Of a DNA stretch of 64,000 nt, positions 47,834 through 59,127 are shown one piece after another. This DNA is from Leclercia adecarboxylata (lineage in GTDB: Bacteria; Pseudomonadota; Gammaproteobacteria; Enterobacterales; Enterobacteriaceae): NCBI RefSeq assembly GCF_023639785.1, contig NZ_CP098325.1, positions 2,790,001 to 2,854,000 on the forward strand. Reading direction: 5' to 3'. Under the pieces are notes generated by a model, which ran no database searches, was not told where the DNA came from, and worked only from the letters and a program-made list of their open reading frames with translations. Positions within the stretch are counted from its first letter, which is position 1. Each line of letters starts with the position of its first letter. The translations under genes were made by a program, and so were the position numbers.

Positions 47834-49882
47834 TTATTTAGCCGGAGCGGGGTTGCCGGCGGGCTTGTCTTTTTCCAGTTTTGCCAAATCGATAGCGATT
47901 TTCACCGTCTCATCGAGATACGGATCCGGCTCCTGGTAATCCTTCGGCAGGTCGTCCAGTTTTTTGAGGGCTGGCTTACCTTCACGTTTGAAGCGATCGT
48001 TGATACGCGCCAGACGTGTCGCATCATCCTCTTCGTTCTCTTTCAGACGCTGCGCGTAATTAAGAGAGACGATATTCCGTTTCGCCTTCAGGGCATTGAA
48101 ACGGGCAATATCCTTGATGATGTACTGGAACTCCGGATCTTTGGCGATGCGGTCGTCGTGCTGCTTCAGCAGCGCCGGACCAAACTGGGTCATGTCACCC
48201 GACTTCACGTAGGTGGCAGCGTTAACGCTATCCCACGGCAACGCGTTATCTTCGAACTTCTCACCGGTTTCCGTCTCTTCGGTTCCCGTCGGCATGATGA
48301 TATCCGGGGTCACGCCTTTACGCTGGGTACTGCCGCCATTCACGCGGTAGAACTTCTGAATGGTGTACTGTACCGAGCCCAGAGCAGGCCATTCCGGACG
48401 CAGCATCTGATCGTAAATACGGTTCAGGGAGCGGTACTGCTGCACCGTACCTTTACCGAAAGTCGGCTCGCCAACGATCAATGCCCGGCTGTAATCCTGC
48501 ATCGCGGCGGCAAAGATCTCTGAGGCCGAAGCACTAAAGCGATCGACCAGCACCACCAGCGGGCCTTTATAGTACACAACGCCATCGGTATCCGCGTCTT
48601 CACGCACTTTACCGTTGTTGTCACGCACCTGTACCACCGGACCGGACGGAATAAACAGACCGGAAAGCGAAACCGCTTCAGTCAGTGCTCCACCGCCGTT
48701 AGTACGCAGATCGATGATTACGCTCTTAACGTTCTGTTTTTCAAGTTTCTGCAGCTGAACTTTGACGTCGTCCGTCAGGCCCACGTAGAAACCTGGAATA
48801 TCCAGCACGCCAACCTTGTCTTTACCCACGGTTTTTACCGACATTTTCACCGCGCGGTCTTCCAGACGGATACGCTCGCGGGTCAGGGTAACGATACGGG
48901 TCTTGGTGCCTTTACCTGCAGGCAGAATTTCCAGACGGACCTTACTGCCTTTTGGCCCTTTGATCAGGGCAACCACGTCATCCAGACGCCAGCCGATGAC
49001 ATCGACCATGTTCTGGCCTGGCTGACCAACACCAACAATGCGATCGCCTACGCTAATCGCCTTACTCTTGGCCGCAGGACCACCGGCAACCATGGAGTTG
49101 ATCACAGTGTAATCGTCATCCATCTGTAGTACCGCGCCAATCCCTTCAAGAGAGAGGCTCATCTCGGTGTTGAACTGCTCGGTGTTACGCGGAGAGAGAT
49201 AGTTGGTGTGCGGATCGATTTCGTGCGCGAAGGCCGTCATCGCCAGCGAGAACACATCTTCACTGTTGGTCTGCGCCAGGCGACGAATGGCAAATTTGTA
49301 GCGGCGGGTCAGCGTCTCGCGGATCTCTTTCTCATCCTTACCGGTGAGTTTGAGGCTCAGCTCGTCATATTTAACTTTGCTGTCCCACAGCTGATTCAGC
49401 TCGGCTTCATCTTTTGGCCACGGCGACTTGCTGCGGTCAAGATTAAAGGTGTCGTTACCCGTGAAGTCCATCGGACGTTCAAGCACCTTAAGCGCATACT
49501 GATAGCGCTCAAAACGGCGTTTCTGCGACAGGTTATACAGGTCGTAGAACAGGTCCAGCTTGCCGCTGCGTAACTCATCCCCGACCTGGGTCTGCTTTTT
49601 AGCAAATTGTTCGACATCGCTTGCCAGCAGGACGTTATGGCTGTAGTCCAGCAAGTTCAGATAGCGGTCGAAAATTTTTGTCGAAAAAGCCTGGTCGAGA
49701 TCGAACTGACGATAGTGCGAACGGGTGAAGCGCGACGTCACGCGCTCACTGACCGTCGCGTGCTGAGTCTCTTCCTTCAGAACCGGAATTTGATCGACAC
49801 GCGTAATCTCGTCCACAGCGAAAGCGTGGCCTGTTATTGCAAACAGGCCAGCCAGCGCGGTGAGCTTAAAAAAAGTGTTCAT
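47834..49882 (-). CDS. prc: Periplasmic tail-specific protease Prc
   Basis: Prc (Tsp) cleaves proteins with hydrophobic C-termini, including ssrA-tagged periplasmic proteins and MepS (with NlpI), and processes FtsI. The 682-residue protein has a signal peptide (MNTFFKLTALAGLFAITGHA), a PDZ domain (SLSLEGIGAVLQMDDDYTVI...), and the S41 catalytic centre: Ser in RFSASASEIFAAAMQDY and Lys in EPTFGKGTVQQYR. The C-terminal region (about 540-682) is charged. I chose ATG 49882 over 49930. It lies 19 bases after proQ, in msrC-proQ-prc order. Confidence 0.97.
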   Translation of the reverse strand: MNTFFKLTALAGLFAITGHAFAVDEITRVDQIPVLKEETQHATVSERVTSRFTRSHYRQFDLDQAFSTKIFDRYLNLLDYSHNVLLASDVEQFAKKQTQVGDELRSGKLDLFYDLYNLSQKRRFERYQYALKVLERPMDFTGNDTFNLDRSKSPWPKDEAELNQLWDSKVKYDELSLKLTGKDEKEIRETLTRRYKFAIRRLAQTNSEDVFSLAMTAFAHEIDPHTNYLSPRNTEQFNTEMSLSLEGIGAVLQMDDDYTVINSMVAGGPAAKSKAISVGDRIVGVGQPGQNMVDVIGWRLDDVVALIKGPKGSKVRLEILPAGKGTKTRIVTLTRERIRLEDRAVKMSVKTVGKDKVGVLDIPGFYVGLTDDVKVQLQKLEKQNVKSVIIDLRTNGGGALTEAVSLSGLFIPSGPVVQVRDNNGKVREDADTDGVVYYKGPLVVLVDRFSASASEIFAAAMQDYSRALIVGEPTFGKGTVQQYRSLNRIYDQMLRPEWPALGSVQYTIQKFYRVNGGSTQRKGVTPDIIMPTGTEETETGEKFEDNALPWDSVNAATYVKSGDMTQFGPALLKQHDDRIAKDPEFQYIIKDIARFNALKAKRNIVSLNYAQRLKENEEDDATRLARINDRFKREGKPALKKLDDLPKDYQEPDPYLDETVKIAIDLAKLEKDKPAGNPAPAK

Positions 49883-49901
49883 GCCGGGCTTGGCCTCCGT
49901 T

Positions 49902-50588
49902 TTAGAACAACAAGTGTTCTGCGCGTACAATCATTGACAGACCAGAAGTCAGCTGTACACGAACGCCATCTTTGGTGATTTCCAGTACGGTGGCATCCAT
50001 AGCATTGTTACCCGCTTTTACCTTCAGAGACTGACCCACGCTGAGCGCGGTGATGTCAGACACAGGGGTATGGCGCGGCTCTTCACGAGGCGCGCGTGGG
50101 GCTTTTGCCGCCGGTTGCTCAGCACGTGGCTTACGCTCGGTATTCTCTTTGCGACGCGGTGCAGGACGTGGCTTACGTTCACGACGAGGCGCTTCTTCCT
50201 GGCCATTGGCCGCGGCTGCTTCGCGTTTTTTAGCCTGCTGTTCAGCTCGCTGAGCCTGAACGCGCGCTTTAGCTTCTTCGAGCTGCTTACGTGCGTGCTC
50301 AACGTGTTGCTCATCCAGCACACCGCAAGGGTTGCCGTCGAGATCAACACGCGTCGCGCCCGCTTTGATACCGTAAAGGTAACGCCAGCTCGAAGTATAA
50401 AGACGTAAGGCGGAGCGGAGTTGGGTTTTGCTGAGGTTCATCTCACCTTCAACACGCTCTACCAGATCCTGAAAAATACCAATTTTCAGGGGACGAGCTT
50501 CGCCTTCGGCACTAAAACATTGAGGAAAACGTTCGGCCAAAAACGCGATAACTTCTTTACTGCTATTCAACTTAGGTTGATTTTCCAT
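49902..50588 (-). CDS. proQ: RNA chaperone ProQ
   Basis: ProQ is a global FinO-domain RNA-binding protein that stabilises and pairs many sRNAs and mRNA 3' ends; it also affects ProP levels. The 228-residue protein has an N-terminal FinO domain (about 1-120, [20 protein letters not shown]), a lysine/arginine/alanine-rich linker (about 120-180) and a C-terminal Tudor-like domain ([20 protein letters not shown]...). It is transcribed with prc downstream and follows msrC after a gap of 97 bases. Confidence 0.97.
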   Translation of the reverse strand: MENQPKLNSSKEVIAFLAERFPQCFSAEGEARPLKIGIFQDLVERVEGEMNLSKTQLRSALRLYTSSWRYLYGIKAGATRVDLDGNPCGVLDEQHVEHARKQLEEAKARVQAQRAEQQAKKREAAAANGQEEAPRRERKPRPAPRRKENTERKPRAEQPAAKAPRAPREEPRHTPVSDITALSVGQSLKVKAGNNAMDATVLEITKDGVRVQLTSGLSMIVRAEHLLF

Positions 50589-50685
50589 GAAATTTCCTGA
50601 TTACAACGGACGTTGCCGACAAGCCGCAGGCATGAACAGGCGACATTATAATGACGCCATCCGTAAATGCTACGTTATCCGTTGA

Positions 50686-51183
50686 TTATCCTGCGACGCT
50701 CGCAAAGAATTTGTGATAATCGGTCGCGGCGAGAACGTTTTCAAGATTCGCCACCAGCTCGCGCAGCCCCTGCTCATCATCGGCTGTAAAGCGATTAAAG
50801 ACAGTGCTGTCGATGTCCAGAACACCAATAATCTGATTGTTTACTTTCAGAGGAAGGACGATTTCAGCATTGCTCGCGCTGTCGCAGGCGATGTGCCCGT
50901 CGAACGCGTGAACGTCATCCACACGCTGCACCTGGTCTTGCGCCACTGCAGTACCGCACACGCCGCGCCCGACCGGAATACGCACACAGGCAAGCTTGCC
51001 CTGGAAGGGCCCAAGTACTAAAGTTTCACCTTCCAGCAGATAGAAACCGGCCCAGTTCACATCGGACAGACGCTCAAAAAGTAATGCGCTGGTATTCGCC
51101 AGAGTGGCTAAGAAACTGGTTTCACCTGCCATCAATGCCTGAAAGTCACGGTTTAGGTCCGTGTAGAATTCTGTTTTGTTCAT
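50686..51183 (-). CDS. msrC: Free methionine-(R)-sulfoxide reductase
   Basis: MsrC (YebR) reduces free methionine-(R)-sulfoxide using a GAF-type active site. The 165-residue protein carries the three conserved cysteines in ACVRIPVGRGVCGTAV and HIACDSASNAEIVLP, which do the catalysis and resolve it. The start is ATG 51183. It heads the msrC-proQ-prc strand and is divergent from letA. Confidence 0.96.
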   Translation of the reverse strand: MNKTEFYTDLNRDFQALMAGETSFLATLANTSALLFERLSDVNWAGFYLLEGETLVLGPFQGKLACVRIPVGRGVCGTAVAQDQVQRVDDVHAFDGHIACDSASNAEIVLPLKVNNQIIGVLDIDSTVFNRFTADDEQGLRELVANLENVLAATDYHKFFASVAG

Positions 51184-51314
51184 TATTCAATCACTTGGTT
51201 GTCTTACAAAGTTACAGCATAGCTTATTAAAATAAGCATTATTTACGTTCATGCTCAAGATGAATCCATTCATGAGTTAAGATAACTATTAACTATCCTT
51301 TTTTAGCGCGACCG

Positions 51315-52598
51315 ATGGCTCTTAAATCACCGAAAATAACGCCGACGAAAAAAATCACCGTGCATACGGTCGGCGATGCGCTGCCTCGTGCACATTATCA
51401 GCGTTGTCCGCAATGCGATACGCTTTTTACGTTGCCAAAGATGAAATCATACCAAAGTGCTTTCTGCCCGCGCTGCAACGCAAAAATCCGTGATGGTCGC
51501 GACTGGTCGCTGACCCGGCTGGCGGCGATGGCCGTCACTATGATGCTGCTCATGCCCTTTGCCTGGAGCGAGCCGCTGCTGCAACTGCACCTGCTGGGCG
51601 TGCGCATCGATGCCAACCTGATGCAGGGGATCTGGCAGATGACCCGCCAGGGCGATCCGCTTACCGCATCGATGGTTTTGTTCTGCACCGTCGGCGCGCC
51701 GGTGGTGCTGGTGGCGGCTATCGCCTATCTGTGGCTCGGCAATATTCTGGGGATGAACCTGCGCCCGGTACTTCTGATGCTTGAGAAGCTCAAGGAGTGG
51801 GTGATGCTGGATATCTACCTGGTGGGGATTGTCGTCGCCTCCATTAAAGTGCAGGACTACGCTTACCTGCAGCCAGGCGGGGGCTTGTTCGCGTTTATAG
51901 CGCTGGTGATATTGAGCGTGCTGACGCTTATCCACCTGAACGTCGAGCAGCTCTGGGAACGCTTTTACCCCCAGCGCCCCGCCACCCGCTACAACCCCGA
52001 ACTGCGCGTCTGTCTGGGCTGCCACTATACCGGCCTGCCCGACGCGCGCGGCCGCTGCCCGCGCTGCCATATCCCCCTGCGCGTGCGGCGGCATAACAGC
52101 CTGCAAAAGTGCTGGGCGGCGCTCATCGCCTCGCTGGTGTTTCTTATTCCCGCCAACCTGCTGCCGATCTCGGTGATTTACGTTAATGGCGGACGGCAGG
52201 AGGACACTATCATGTCGGGCATCGTCTCGCTGGCGCACAGCAACATCGCCGTGGCGGCGGTGGTGTTTATCGCCAGTATTCTGGTGCCCTTTATCAAAGT
52301 GGTGGTGATGTTTACCCTGCTCGTCAGCATTCATTTTAAATGTGAACAGGGGCTGAGAACCCGCATACTGTTGTTGCGTTTCGTTACCTGGATTGGCCGC
52401 TGGTCAATGCTGGATCTGTTTGTTATTTCGTTGATGATGTCGCTGATCAATCGCGATCAGCTCCTTGCTTTTACTATGGGACCCGCAGCGTTCTATTTCG
52501 GCACTGCGGTGATTTTGACTATTCTTTCAGTGGAATGGCTGGATAGCCGCTTACTTTGGGATGCACATGAGTCAGGAAACGCCAGCTTCGCCGACTGA
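51315..52598 (+). CDS. letA: Lipid-transport inner-membrane protein LetA
   Basis: LetA (YebS) is the inner-membrane partner of the MCE tunnel LetB and helps move lipids across the periplasm. The 427-residue protein has two zinc-ribbon-like segments ([13 protein letters not shown]...CPRCNAK and [10 protein letters not shown]...CPRCHIPL), each ahead of a block of about four helices. This duplicated PqiA-like layout is family-typical. The letB start lies inside its last codons (32-base overlap), so translation is probably coupled. rsmF follows. Confidence 0.95.
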   Translation: MALKSPKITPTKKITVHTVGDALPRAHYQRCPQCDTLFTLPKMKSYQSAFCPRCNAKIRDGRDWSLTRLAAMAVTMMLLMPFAWSEPLLQLHLLGVRIDANLMQGIWQMTRQGDPLTASMVLFCTVGAPVVLVAAIAYLWLGNILGMNLRPVLLMLEKLKEWVMLDIYLVGIVVASIKVQDYAYLQPGGGLFAFIALVILSVLTLIHLNVEQLWERFYPQRPATRYNPELRVCLGCHYTGLPDARGRCPRCHIPLRVRRHNSLQKCWAALIASLVFLIPANLLPISVIYVNGGRQEDTIMSGIVSLAHSNIAVAAVVFIASILVPFIKVVVMFTLLVSIHFKCEQGLRTRILLLRFVTWIGRWSMLDLFVISLMMSLINRDQLLAFTMGPAAFYFGTAVILTILSVEWLDSRLLWDAHESGNASFAD

Positions 52599-55200
52599 AG
52601 CGCGAGTTAAAACAAAACGTCGTATTTCGCCATTCTGGTTACTGCCGGTTATCGCTCTGATGATCGCCGGCTGGTTAATCTGGACCAGCTACGAGGATCG
52701 CGGCAATACCATCACTATCGATTTCCAGAGCGCCGACGGCATCGTTGCAGGCCGTACCCCCGTGCGTTTTCAGGGGGTAGAGGTCGGTACGGTCCAGGAT
52801 GTGACGCTCGATAAGAACCTGAATAAAATCGAGGTTCGCGCCAGCATCAAATCCGATATGAAAGATGCCCTGCGCGACGAGACGCAGTTCTGGCTGGTCA
52901 CGCCCAAAGCCTCGCTGGCGGGTGTTTCCGGTCTGGATGCGCTGGTCGGGGGTAACTACATCGGGATGATGCCGGGTAAAGGCGAGCCAAAAGATCACTT
53001 CACCGCCCTGGATACGCAGCCGAAATACCGGCTGAACAATGGCGATCTGATGATCCATCTGCACGCACAGGATCTGGGCTCGTTGAACAGCGGCTCGGTG
53101 GTCTATTTCCGTAAGATCCCCGTCGGTCGGGTGTATGACTACGCCATCACCCCCAACAAGCAGGGGGTGGTCATCGACGTGCTGATCGAACGACGCTTCA
53201 CCTCGCTGGTGAAAAAAGGCAGCCGCTTCTGGAATGTGTCCGGTGTGGATGCCGACCTGAGCCTGAGCGGCGCCAAAGTGAAGCTGGAGAGCCTGGCGGC
53301 GTTGGTAAATGGTGCTATTGCCTTCGATTCACCGGACGGTTCCGAGCCCGCCACCCAGGAAGATAACTTCGGCCTGTACAAAGATCTGGCCCACAGCCAG
53401 CGCGGCGTCATTGTGAAGCTCACCCTCCCCTCTGCGGATGGCCTGAAGGAAGAATCCACCCCGCTGATGTATCAGGGGCTACAGGTTGGACAGCTCACCA
53501 AAATGACGCTCAATCCTGGCGGACTGGTGACCGGTGAGATGACGGTAGATCCGAGCGTGGTGGATTTGCTGCGCAAAAACACGCGCATTGAATTGCGTAC
53601 GGCGAAACTGTCGTTGAGCAACCCCAGCGTGAGCAGCCTGCTGACCGGCAGTACGTTTGAACTTATCCCCGGCGGCGGCGAACCGGTAAATCAGTTTGTG
53701 ATAGCCCCGGCCGATAAGGCGCTGTTGCAAAAACCCGGGGTCCTGACCGTCACCCTCAACGCACCGGAAAGCTACGGTATCGACGCCGGGCAGCCGTTGA
53801 TTCTGCACGGCGTGCAGATTGGCCAGGTGCTTGAGCGCACCTTAACCAGCAAAGGCGTCAGCTTTGCGGTGGCGATCGATCCGCAGTACCGTGAGCTGGT
53901 GCATGGCGACAGCAAATTCGTGGTCAACAGCCGGGTGGACGTCAAAGTCGGGCTCGACGGTGTCGAGTTCCTGGCGGCCAGCGCCAGCGAGTGGATCAGC
54001 GGTGGGATCCGGATCCTGCCGGGCGAAAAAGGCGCCATGCGCGACAGCTACCCGCTGTATGCCAACCTCGACAAAGCCCTGGAAAACAGCCTGAGCGATC
54101 TGCCGACCACCACCCTCACGCTGGTGGCCGACACCCTGCCGGACGTACAGGCCGGTTCGGTAGTGCTGTATCGCAAATTCGAAGTGGGTGAAGTGATTCT
54201 GGTTCGTCCGCGCGCGAATGCATTCGATATTGAACTGCATATCAAGCCGGAATACCGCAAGCTGCTCACCAGCAACAGCGTGTTCTGGGCGGAAGGTGGG
54301 GCCAAAGTCCAGCTTAACGGCAGCGGCCTGACGGTGCAGGCCTCTCCCCTCTCCCGCGCCCTGCGCGGGGCCATCAGCTTTGACAACCTGAGCGGGGCGA
54401 GCGCCGGCCAGCGTAAAGGCGACAAACGGATCCTCTATCCTTCTGAAACCGCCGCCCGTGCGGTTGGCGGCCAGATCACCCTGCATGCGTTTGATGCGGG
54501 CAAGCTCGCTGAAGGGATGCCGATACGCTATCTGGGGATTGATATCGGGCAGGTCCAGAATCTGAAGCTGATCACCGCCCGCAACGAAGTCCAGGCCACG
54601 GCGGTGCTGTACCCGGAATATGTCGATAACTTCGCCCGCGCCGGGACGCGTTTCTCGGTGATCACTCCGCAGATTTCCGCGGCAGGGGTGGAGCATCTCG
54701 ATACTATTCTCCAGCCCTATATCAACGTCGAGCCCGGCCAGGGCAAAACGCGCCGCGACTTTGAACTGCAGGAGGCGACCATCACCGACTCACGCTATCT
54801 TGACGGCCTGAGTATCGTGGTGGAGGTGCCGGATGCGGCGTCCCTCGCCATCGGTACGCCGGTGCTGTTCCGCGGCATGGAGGTGGGTACGGTGACCGGG
54901 CTGACGCTGGGCACGCTCTCCGACCGGGTGATGGTGGCCCTGCGTATCAGCGATCGCTATCAGCATCTGGTGCGTAACAACTCGGTGTTCTGGCTGGCGT
55001 CAGGTTATTCCCTGGACTTTGGCCTGACCGGCGGCGTGGTGAAAACCGGGACCTTTAACCAGTTTATTCGCGGCGGTATTGCCTTCGCGACGCCGCCGGG
55101 CACCCCGCTGGCGCCGAAATCCCAGCCTGGCAAGCACTTCCTGCTGCAGGAGAGCGAGCCAAAAGAGTGGCGCAGTTGGGGAACCGCCCTGCCACGCTAA
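52567..55200 (+). CDS. letB: MCE-domain lipid-transport tunnel LetB
   Basis: LetB (YebT) forms a hexameric tunnel across the periplasm that carries lipids between the membranes. The 877-residue protein has one N-terminal membrane helix ([19 protein letters not shown]) and seven tandem MCE domains; repeats can be followed by recurrent motifs such as [30 protein letters not shown] and [15 protein letters not shown] chose ATG 52567 ([20 protein letters not shown]) over 52561. It overlaps letA by 32 bases. It ends with ...[19 protein letters not shown], close to the E. coli end. Confidence 0.96.
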   Translation: MSQETPASPTEARVKTKRRISPFWLLPVIALMIAGWLIWTSYEDRGNTITIDFQSADGIVAGRTPVRFQGVEVGTVQDVTLDKNLNKIEVRASIKSDMKDALRDETQFWLVTPKASLAGVSGLDALVGGNYIGMMPGKGEPKDHFTALDTQPKYRLNNGDLMIHLHAQDLGSLNSGSVVYFRKIPVGRVYDYAITPNKQGVVIDVLIERRFTSLVKKGSRFWNVSGVDADLSLSGAKVKLESLAALVNGAIAFDSPDGSEPATQEDNFGLYKDLAHSQRGVIVKLTLPSADGLKEESTPLMYQGLQVGQLTKMTLNPGGLVTGEMTVDPSVVDLLRKNTRIELRTAKLSLSNPSVSSLLTGSTFELIPGGGEPVNQFVIAPADKALLQKPGVLTVTLNAPESYGIDAGQPLILHGVQIGQVLERTLTSKGVSFAVAIDPQYRELVHGDSKFVVNSRVDVKVGLDGVEFLAASASEWISGGIRILPGEKGAMRDSYPLYANLDKALENSLSDLPTTTLTLVADTLPDVQAGSVVLYRKFEVGEVILVRPRANAFDIELHIKPEYRKLLTSNSVFWAEGGAKVQLNGSGLTVQASPLSRALRGAISFDNLSGASAGQRKGDKRILYPSETAARAVGGQITLHAFDAGKLAEGMPIRYLGIDIGQVQNLKLITARNEVQATAVLYPEYVDNFARAGTRFSVITPQISAAGVEHLDTILQPYINVEPGQGKTRRDFELQEATITDSRYLDGLSIVVEVPDAASLAIGTPVLFRGMEVGTVTGLTLGTLSDRVMVALRISDRYQHLVRNNSVFWLASGYSLDFGLTGGVVKTGTFNQFIRGGIAFATPPGTPLAPKSQPGKHFLLQESEPKEWRSWGTALPR

Positions 55201-55276
55201 CCCTTTCGCTCCGGTGTCAACCCACCGGAGCGTTTGTGGTACACTGCGCGCCTCTTTGACTCCCTGTGGTGCGCTC

Positions 55277-56719
55277 GTGTCTCAACGTTCCGTCTATCTA
55301 CCAGAAGAATTTCTGGCTCAAATGCGCCAGGCCCTGCCTGATCCCCTTTCTCTCGATGCGTTCATCGCCGCGTGCCAGCGTCCGCTGCGCCGCAGCCTGC
55401 GCGTCAACACCCTGAAAATCAGCGTGGCGGATTTCCTTTCGCTTGTCGCCCCCTACAACTGGCAGCTGACGCCGGTGCCGTGGTGTGAAGAGGGATTCTG
55501 GATCGAGCGTGAGGACGAAGAGGCGCTGCCGCTGGGCAGCACCGCAGAACACCTGAGCGGGCTGTTTTACATTCAGGAAGCCAGCTCCATGCTGCCCGTT
55601 GCAGCGCTGTTTGCCGATGGCAACACCCCCGACCGGGTGATGGACGTGGCGGCCGCTCCCGGCTCCAAAACCACCCAGATTGCTGCGCGGATGAACAATC
55701 AGGGCGCGATCCTCGCCAATGAATTTTCTGCCAGCCGCGTGAAGGTGCTGCATGCGAATATCAGCCGCTGCGGGATCAGCAACGTGGCGTTAACCCATTT
55801 TGATGGCCGCGTGTTTGGCGCGGCCTTACCGGAAGCCTTCGATGCGATCCTGCTGGACGCCCCTTGCTCCGGCGAAGGGGTGGTACGCAAAGATCCTGAC
55901 GCGCTCAAAAACTGGTCCGTCGCCAGCAATCTTGAGATCGCCGCCACCCAGCGCGAGCTTATCGACAGCGCCTTCCATGCCCTGCGCCCGGGCGGCACGC
56001 TGGTCTACTCTACCTGCACCCTGAACCGCGACGAAAACGAAGCCGTCTGCCTGTGGCTGAAAGAGCAGTATCCCGATGCCGTTGAATTCCTGCCGCTGAA
56101 CGACCTGTTTGCCAGCGCCGATGAATGCGTCACGCCAGAAGGGTTCCTGCACGTGTTTCCGCACATCTATGACTGCGAAGGCTTCTTCGTGGCGCGCCTG
56201 CGTAAAACTGCCGCCATTGCGCCACTGCCCGCGCCAAAATTCAAGGTCGGTAACTTCCCGTTCACACCGCTCAAAACCCGTGAGGCCCAGCAGATCGCTA
56301 CCGCAGCCAATCAGGTAGGCCTGCACTGGGATGACAGCCTGCGCCTGTGGCAGCGTGATAAAGAGGTGTGGTTATTCCCGACGGAGATTGAGCCACTTAT
56401 CGGCAAGGTGCGTTTTTCTCGTGTCGGCATTCGCCTGGCGGAGACGCACAATAAAGGTTACCGCTGGCAGCATGAAGCGGTCATCGCCCTGGCAGGCGAG
56501 CACAACAACTTTGCACTAACCCAGGCAGAAGCGGAAGAGTGGTACCGTGGACGCGATGTCTGGCCGCAGGCAACCCCAACCGGAGATGATGCAGTTCTGA
56601 CGTATCAGGGTTTTCCCGTAGGGCTGGCAAAAAAAGTGGGTTCGCGCCTGAAGAACAGCTACCCGCGCGAGCTGGTTCGCGATGGTCGCCTGTTTACCGG
56701 TAACGGTGAAGAGCGCTAA
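55277..56719 (+). CDS. rsmF: 16S rRNA (cytosine-1407-C5)-methyltransferase
   Basis: RsmF (YebU) methylates C1407 of 16S rRNA using SAM. The 480-residue protein has the SAM-binding motif [17 protein letters not shown] and the two catalytic-region cysteines in [14 protein letters not shown] and [13 protein letters not shown], the second being the nucleophile in this family. A PUA-like C-terminal domain covers about residues 380-480. I chose GTG 55277 ([17 protein letters not shown]) because it matches the E. coli start; upstream codons in this frame read through the letB end and are not coding. A CGCTCCGG...CCGGAGCG hairpin lies between letB and rsmF (55205-55228). Confidence 0.95.
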   Translation: MSQRSVYLPEEFLAQMRQALPDPLSLDAFIAACQRPLRRSLRVNTLKISVADFLSLVAPYNWQLTPVPWCEEGFWIEREDEEALPLGSTAEHLSGLFYIQEASSMLPVAALFADGNTPDRVMDVAAAPGSKTTQIAARMNNQGAILANEFSASRVKVLHANISRCGISNVALTHFDGRVFGAALPEAFDAILLDAPCSGEGVVRKDPDALKNWSVASNLEIAATQRELIDSAFHALRPGGTLVYSTCTLNRDENEAVCLWLKEQYPDAVEFLPLNDLFASADECVTPEGFLHVFPHIYDCEGFFVARLRKTAAIAPLPAPKFKVGNFPFTPLKTREAQQIATAANQVGLHWDDSLRLWQRDKEVWLFPTEIEPLIGKVRFSRVGIRLAETHNKGYRWQHEAVIALAGEHNNFALTQAEAEEWYRGRDVWPQATPTGDDAVLTYQGFPVGLAKKVGSRLKNSYPRELVRDGRLFTGNGEER

Positions 56720-56822
56720 AAATAGCACTTTTTTACTGGCGCTTTTGCTCTCCATTGACCAGGCTGAAAAGTGGGCGACCATACTGGTCGTACCAGACCA
56801 CAGCATGATACTGGAGAGCATT

Positions 56823-57062
56823 ATGACGAAAACCAATGTGCGCATTGGCGCATTCGAAATCGATGATGCCGAGTTAAGCGGCGATACGCAGGGCGAGCGA
56901 ACGTTAACTATCCCTTGTAAATCCGATCCCGACCTGTGCATGCAACTTGACGCCTGGGATGCAGATACCAGCGTCCCGGCTATTCTCGATGGAGAACACT
57001 CAGTCCTGTACCGTCAGCATTACGACCAAGGTTCCGATGCCTGGATCATGCGCCTTGCCTGA
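56823..57062 (+). CDS. yebV: Small protein YebV
   Basis: A 79-residue cytoplasmic protein starting MTKTNVRIGAFEIDDAELSG, with conserved ERTLTIPCKSDPDLCMQLDA, VLYRQHYD and DAWIMRLA. Its function is unknown; it is strongly conserved among enterobacteria. I chose ATG 56823, after GGAGAG, over upstream in-frame starts that lack resemblance. A strong terminator follows. Confidence 0.92.
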   Translation: MTKTNVRIGAFEIDDAELSGDTQGERTLTIPCKSDPDLCMQLDAWDADTSVPAILDGEHSVLYRQHYDQGSDAWIMRLA

Positions 57063-57071
57063 TTCAGAGAG

Positions 57072-57098
57072 AACCCGCCCGCAGGCGGGTTATTTATT
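57072..57098 (+). terminator. Terminator after yebV
   Basis: AACCCGCC-CGCA-GGCGGGTT is followed by ATTTATT. Confidence 0.75.
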
Positions 57099-57166
57099 CC
57101 CAAAATCCCCGCTTCCCTGAATCATCCCCTACAATATCAATACGGTAGTAAATGCTGAGGGGCATG

Positions 57167-57358
57167 ATGTACGCACTGGTATTATTTATCTGTTATCTGG
57201 ACGCAGGCTGTGAAGATCTGGTGGTGGATGTGTATCGCACCGAACCCCAGTGCGAAGCATCGATGGACGACCAGCGTATCCGCCACGGCGGCTGCTATCC
57301 GGTTGAAGATTTTATCGACGGCTTCTGGCGCCCGGCGCAGGAGTATTCTGATCTGTAA
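57167..57358 (+). CDS. yebW: Small protein YebW
   Basis: A 63-residue protein starting MYALVLFICYLDAGCEDLVV, with four cysteines and a conserved GGCYPVEDFIDGFWRPAQEY tail. A short hydrophobic N-terminus might act as a signal. No function is known. I chose ATG 57167, aligned with the E. coli MFALVL start and 6 bases from GAGGGG; the ATG just upstream would also work. Its stop abuts the pphA stop on the other strand. Confidence 0.88.
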   Translation: MYALVLFICYLDAGCEDLVVDVYRTEPQCEASMDDQRIRHGGCYPVEDFIDGFWRPAQEYSDL

Positions 57359-58003
57359 TCATTGCAGCTGCGCCAGCGTCAGGGTGCCGCCAAACACCGC
57401 CCCGGTATCGATATAGTGCAGATTCTGGCAGTCATAGCGTTCTCTGAGCGGCGTATGGCCGAACCAGAAGTGATCCGCCCCATCAATTCCCTTCTCGCTA
57501 CCGTTCATCACTGCCTGCAGGCGATCCCGGTTCCACAGTATGGGCTGCTTCTCAACTGGCTTATCCCGTACATAGCGCGATGAGGGGTAATCAGCATGGG
57601 CAATCACATTAATACCGTTGGCGCAGTTGATTTCGATAATCCAGGGCAGCGTTTCACAGCGCCTGAACAACCCTATCGCCTGCTGCTGCTGTTCGCCTTT
57701 TAATTCCGCGAACCAGTCACCGCCATTCATCATCCACAGGCCAAATTGATTATTATGCAGGGCGTCCAGCGCCATCTGCTCATGGTTGCCGCGCACGGCA
57801 TAAAACCACGCTTCATTGACTAATTGCAGGCATTTCACGCTGTCCGGGCCGCGATCGATTACATCGCCGACGCTAATAAGCAGATCCTCATACGGATTAA
57901 AATGCCGGTGCCTTAGCGCCTTTATAAGCATCTGATAACAGCCGTGAAGATCGCTTACCACCCAGACGTGCCGCCAGTTGTGACCATCAAGTTTGAGATA
58001 CAT
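57359..58003 (-). CDS. pphA: Serine/threonine protein phosphatase 1
   Basis: PphA (PrpA) is a metal-dependent PPP-family phosphatase linked in E. coli to signalling of misfolded envelope proteins. The 214-residue protein has the three PPP motifs: SDLHGCYQML (DxH), VGDVIDRGPDS (GDxxDRG), and RGNHEQMALD (GNHE), plus a later His in ANGINVIAHADYP. It is convergent with yebW and divergent from the virK-like gene. Confidence 0.94.
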   Translation of the reverse strand: MYLKLDGHNWRHVWVVSDLHGCYQMLIKALRHRHFNPYEDLLISVGDVIDRGPDSVKCLQLVNEAWFYAVRGNHEQMALDALHNNQFGLWMMNGGDWFAELKGEQQQQAIGLFRRCETLPWIIEINCANGINVIAHADYPSSRYVRDKPVEKQPILWNRDRLQAVMNGSEKGIDGADHFWFGHTPLRERYDCQNLHYIDTGAVFGGTLTLAQLQ

Positions 58004-58108
58004 AGCGCCTCCTCAGGATCAGTATAGCCCCTGCGAAGTACGGCAATAATAAGAGTGAAACCGCCGTTCGGAATAACCTCAATCGACGTTAAACAAAGCG
58101 GAAATAAA

Positions 58109-58125
58109 GGTTTAGCAGCTCTTAA
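58109..58125 (+). promoter_or_regulatory. Candidate PhoP box upstream of the virK/ybjX-like gene
   Basis: GGTTTA-GCAGC-TCTTAA resembles a PhoP direct repeat (first half exact; second 4 of 6). PhoP control is known for virK and ybjX in Salmonella and E. coli, so the site is plausible, but its distance to a good -10 (TAAGAT at 58145-58150) is larger than usual. Confidence 0.35.
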
Positions 58126-58179
58126 ATCAATATCCGATGGCCTTTAAGATAATTGCAGAATTATAAAGAGGTCTTCATC

Positions 58180-59127
58180 GTGTCAAATACTATCCTGCCT
58201 GTTGAGGTGTCATCAGCACACCGCTCTTCTGTAATCATAGCCCTGGCGAAGGGGGAACTGATGCCGGGTCCCCTTTGGCATAAACGTGATTACCGGCTGA
58301 AATTCTTCCTGCGCACGTTGCTGTTCTGGTCCTCCACTACCCGTATGCTGGAGACGCTCTCCCGGCGCGACGATTTTCCCCTGCTGCTGAAGGCGCAAAG
58401 CACCCTGCCGGTGAAAACCCAGCGTCAGTACCTGACCCGTGGATTAAGTGCAGGCGAACGGGCCGACGCCATTCTCCATCATTATGCCTGGGTTGACGCG
58501 CTCCCGAACGCCAGCCTGGCCCGGATCTTTACCAGCCCTACCCCGCAGGTGCTGTTGCAGTTCGCCACCAAAGACGACGCCAGCTACACCCTCTACGCCA
58601 CCAGTGCGGTTAAGGCTGAACGCGAGGGCGAAACCACGCTCTGGCTACGTGCCGCGGATAATACCCTGCTGGCGAGCCTGACCTTCAGCGTGACCCAGGT
58701 AAACGGGCAAAGCGCGCTGGTGATTGGCGGCCTGCAGGGACCGCGCCGGAATGTGGGCAGGGAAACAATCAAGAATGCGACTCGCGCCTGTTATGGCCTG
58801 TTTCCGAAACGTATTCTGCTGGAAGCGATTTTTAATCTGGCAAAACAGTCAGGCATCAGTGCCCTTTATGGCGTCAGTGATGAAGGCCACGTTTTGCGCG
58901 CCCTGCGCTATCGCTTCAGTAAAGGACGTCATCTTCATGCCAGCTACGACGAATTCTGGCAATCCCTGGGCGCTACCCGCTGCGGGGCCTTCCGCTGGGC
59001 TCTGCCAGCAGGAATGGAGCGTAAATCACTGGAGAGTATTGCCAGTAAAAAACGCGCTGAATACCGCCGTCGTTTTCAACTGCTTGATGAGATTGAACTG
59101 GCCATCAGCCAGCGCTTTAGCCACTAA
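58180..59127 (+). CDS. VirK/YbjX (DUF535) family protein
   Basis: This 315-residue protein matches the VirK/YbjX family. Relatives in Salmonella and Shigella are PhoP-regulated and linked to virulence and envelope traits such as resistance to antimicrobial peptides, but the chemistry is not known. Recognisable stretches include ALVIGGLQGPRRNVGRETIK, LYGVSDEGHVLRALRYRFSK and ASYDEFWQSLGA, and a basic C-terminus (KKRAEYRRRFQL). I chose GTG 58180, with AAAGAGG 10 bases upstream, over TTG 58153. It lies between pphA and the sdsR locus, where E. coli has no such gene as I remember it. Confidence 0.85.
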   Translation: MSNTILPVEVSSAHRSSVIIALAKGELMPGPLWHKRDYRLKFFLRTLLFWSSTTRMLETLSRRDDFPLLLKAQSTLPVKTQRQYLTRGLSAGERADAILHHYAWVDALPNASLARIFTSPTPQVLLQFATKDDASYTLYATSAVKAEREGETTLWLRAADNTLLASLTFSVTQVNGQSALVIGGLQGPRRNVGRETIKNATRACYGLFPKRILLEAIFNLAKQSGISALYGVSDEGHVLRALRYRFSKGRHLHASYDEFWQSLGATRCGAFRWALPAGMERKSLESIASKKRAEYRRRFQLLDEIELAISQRFSH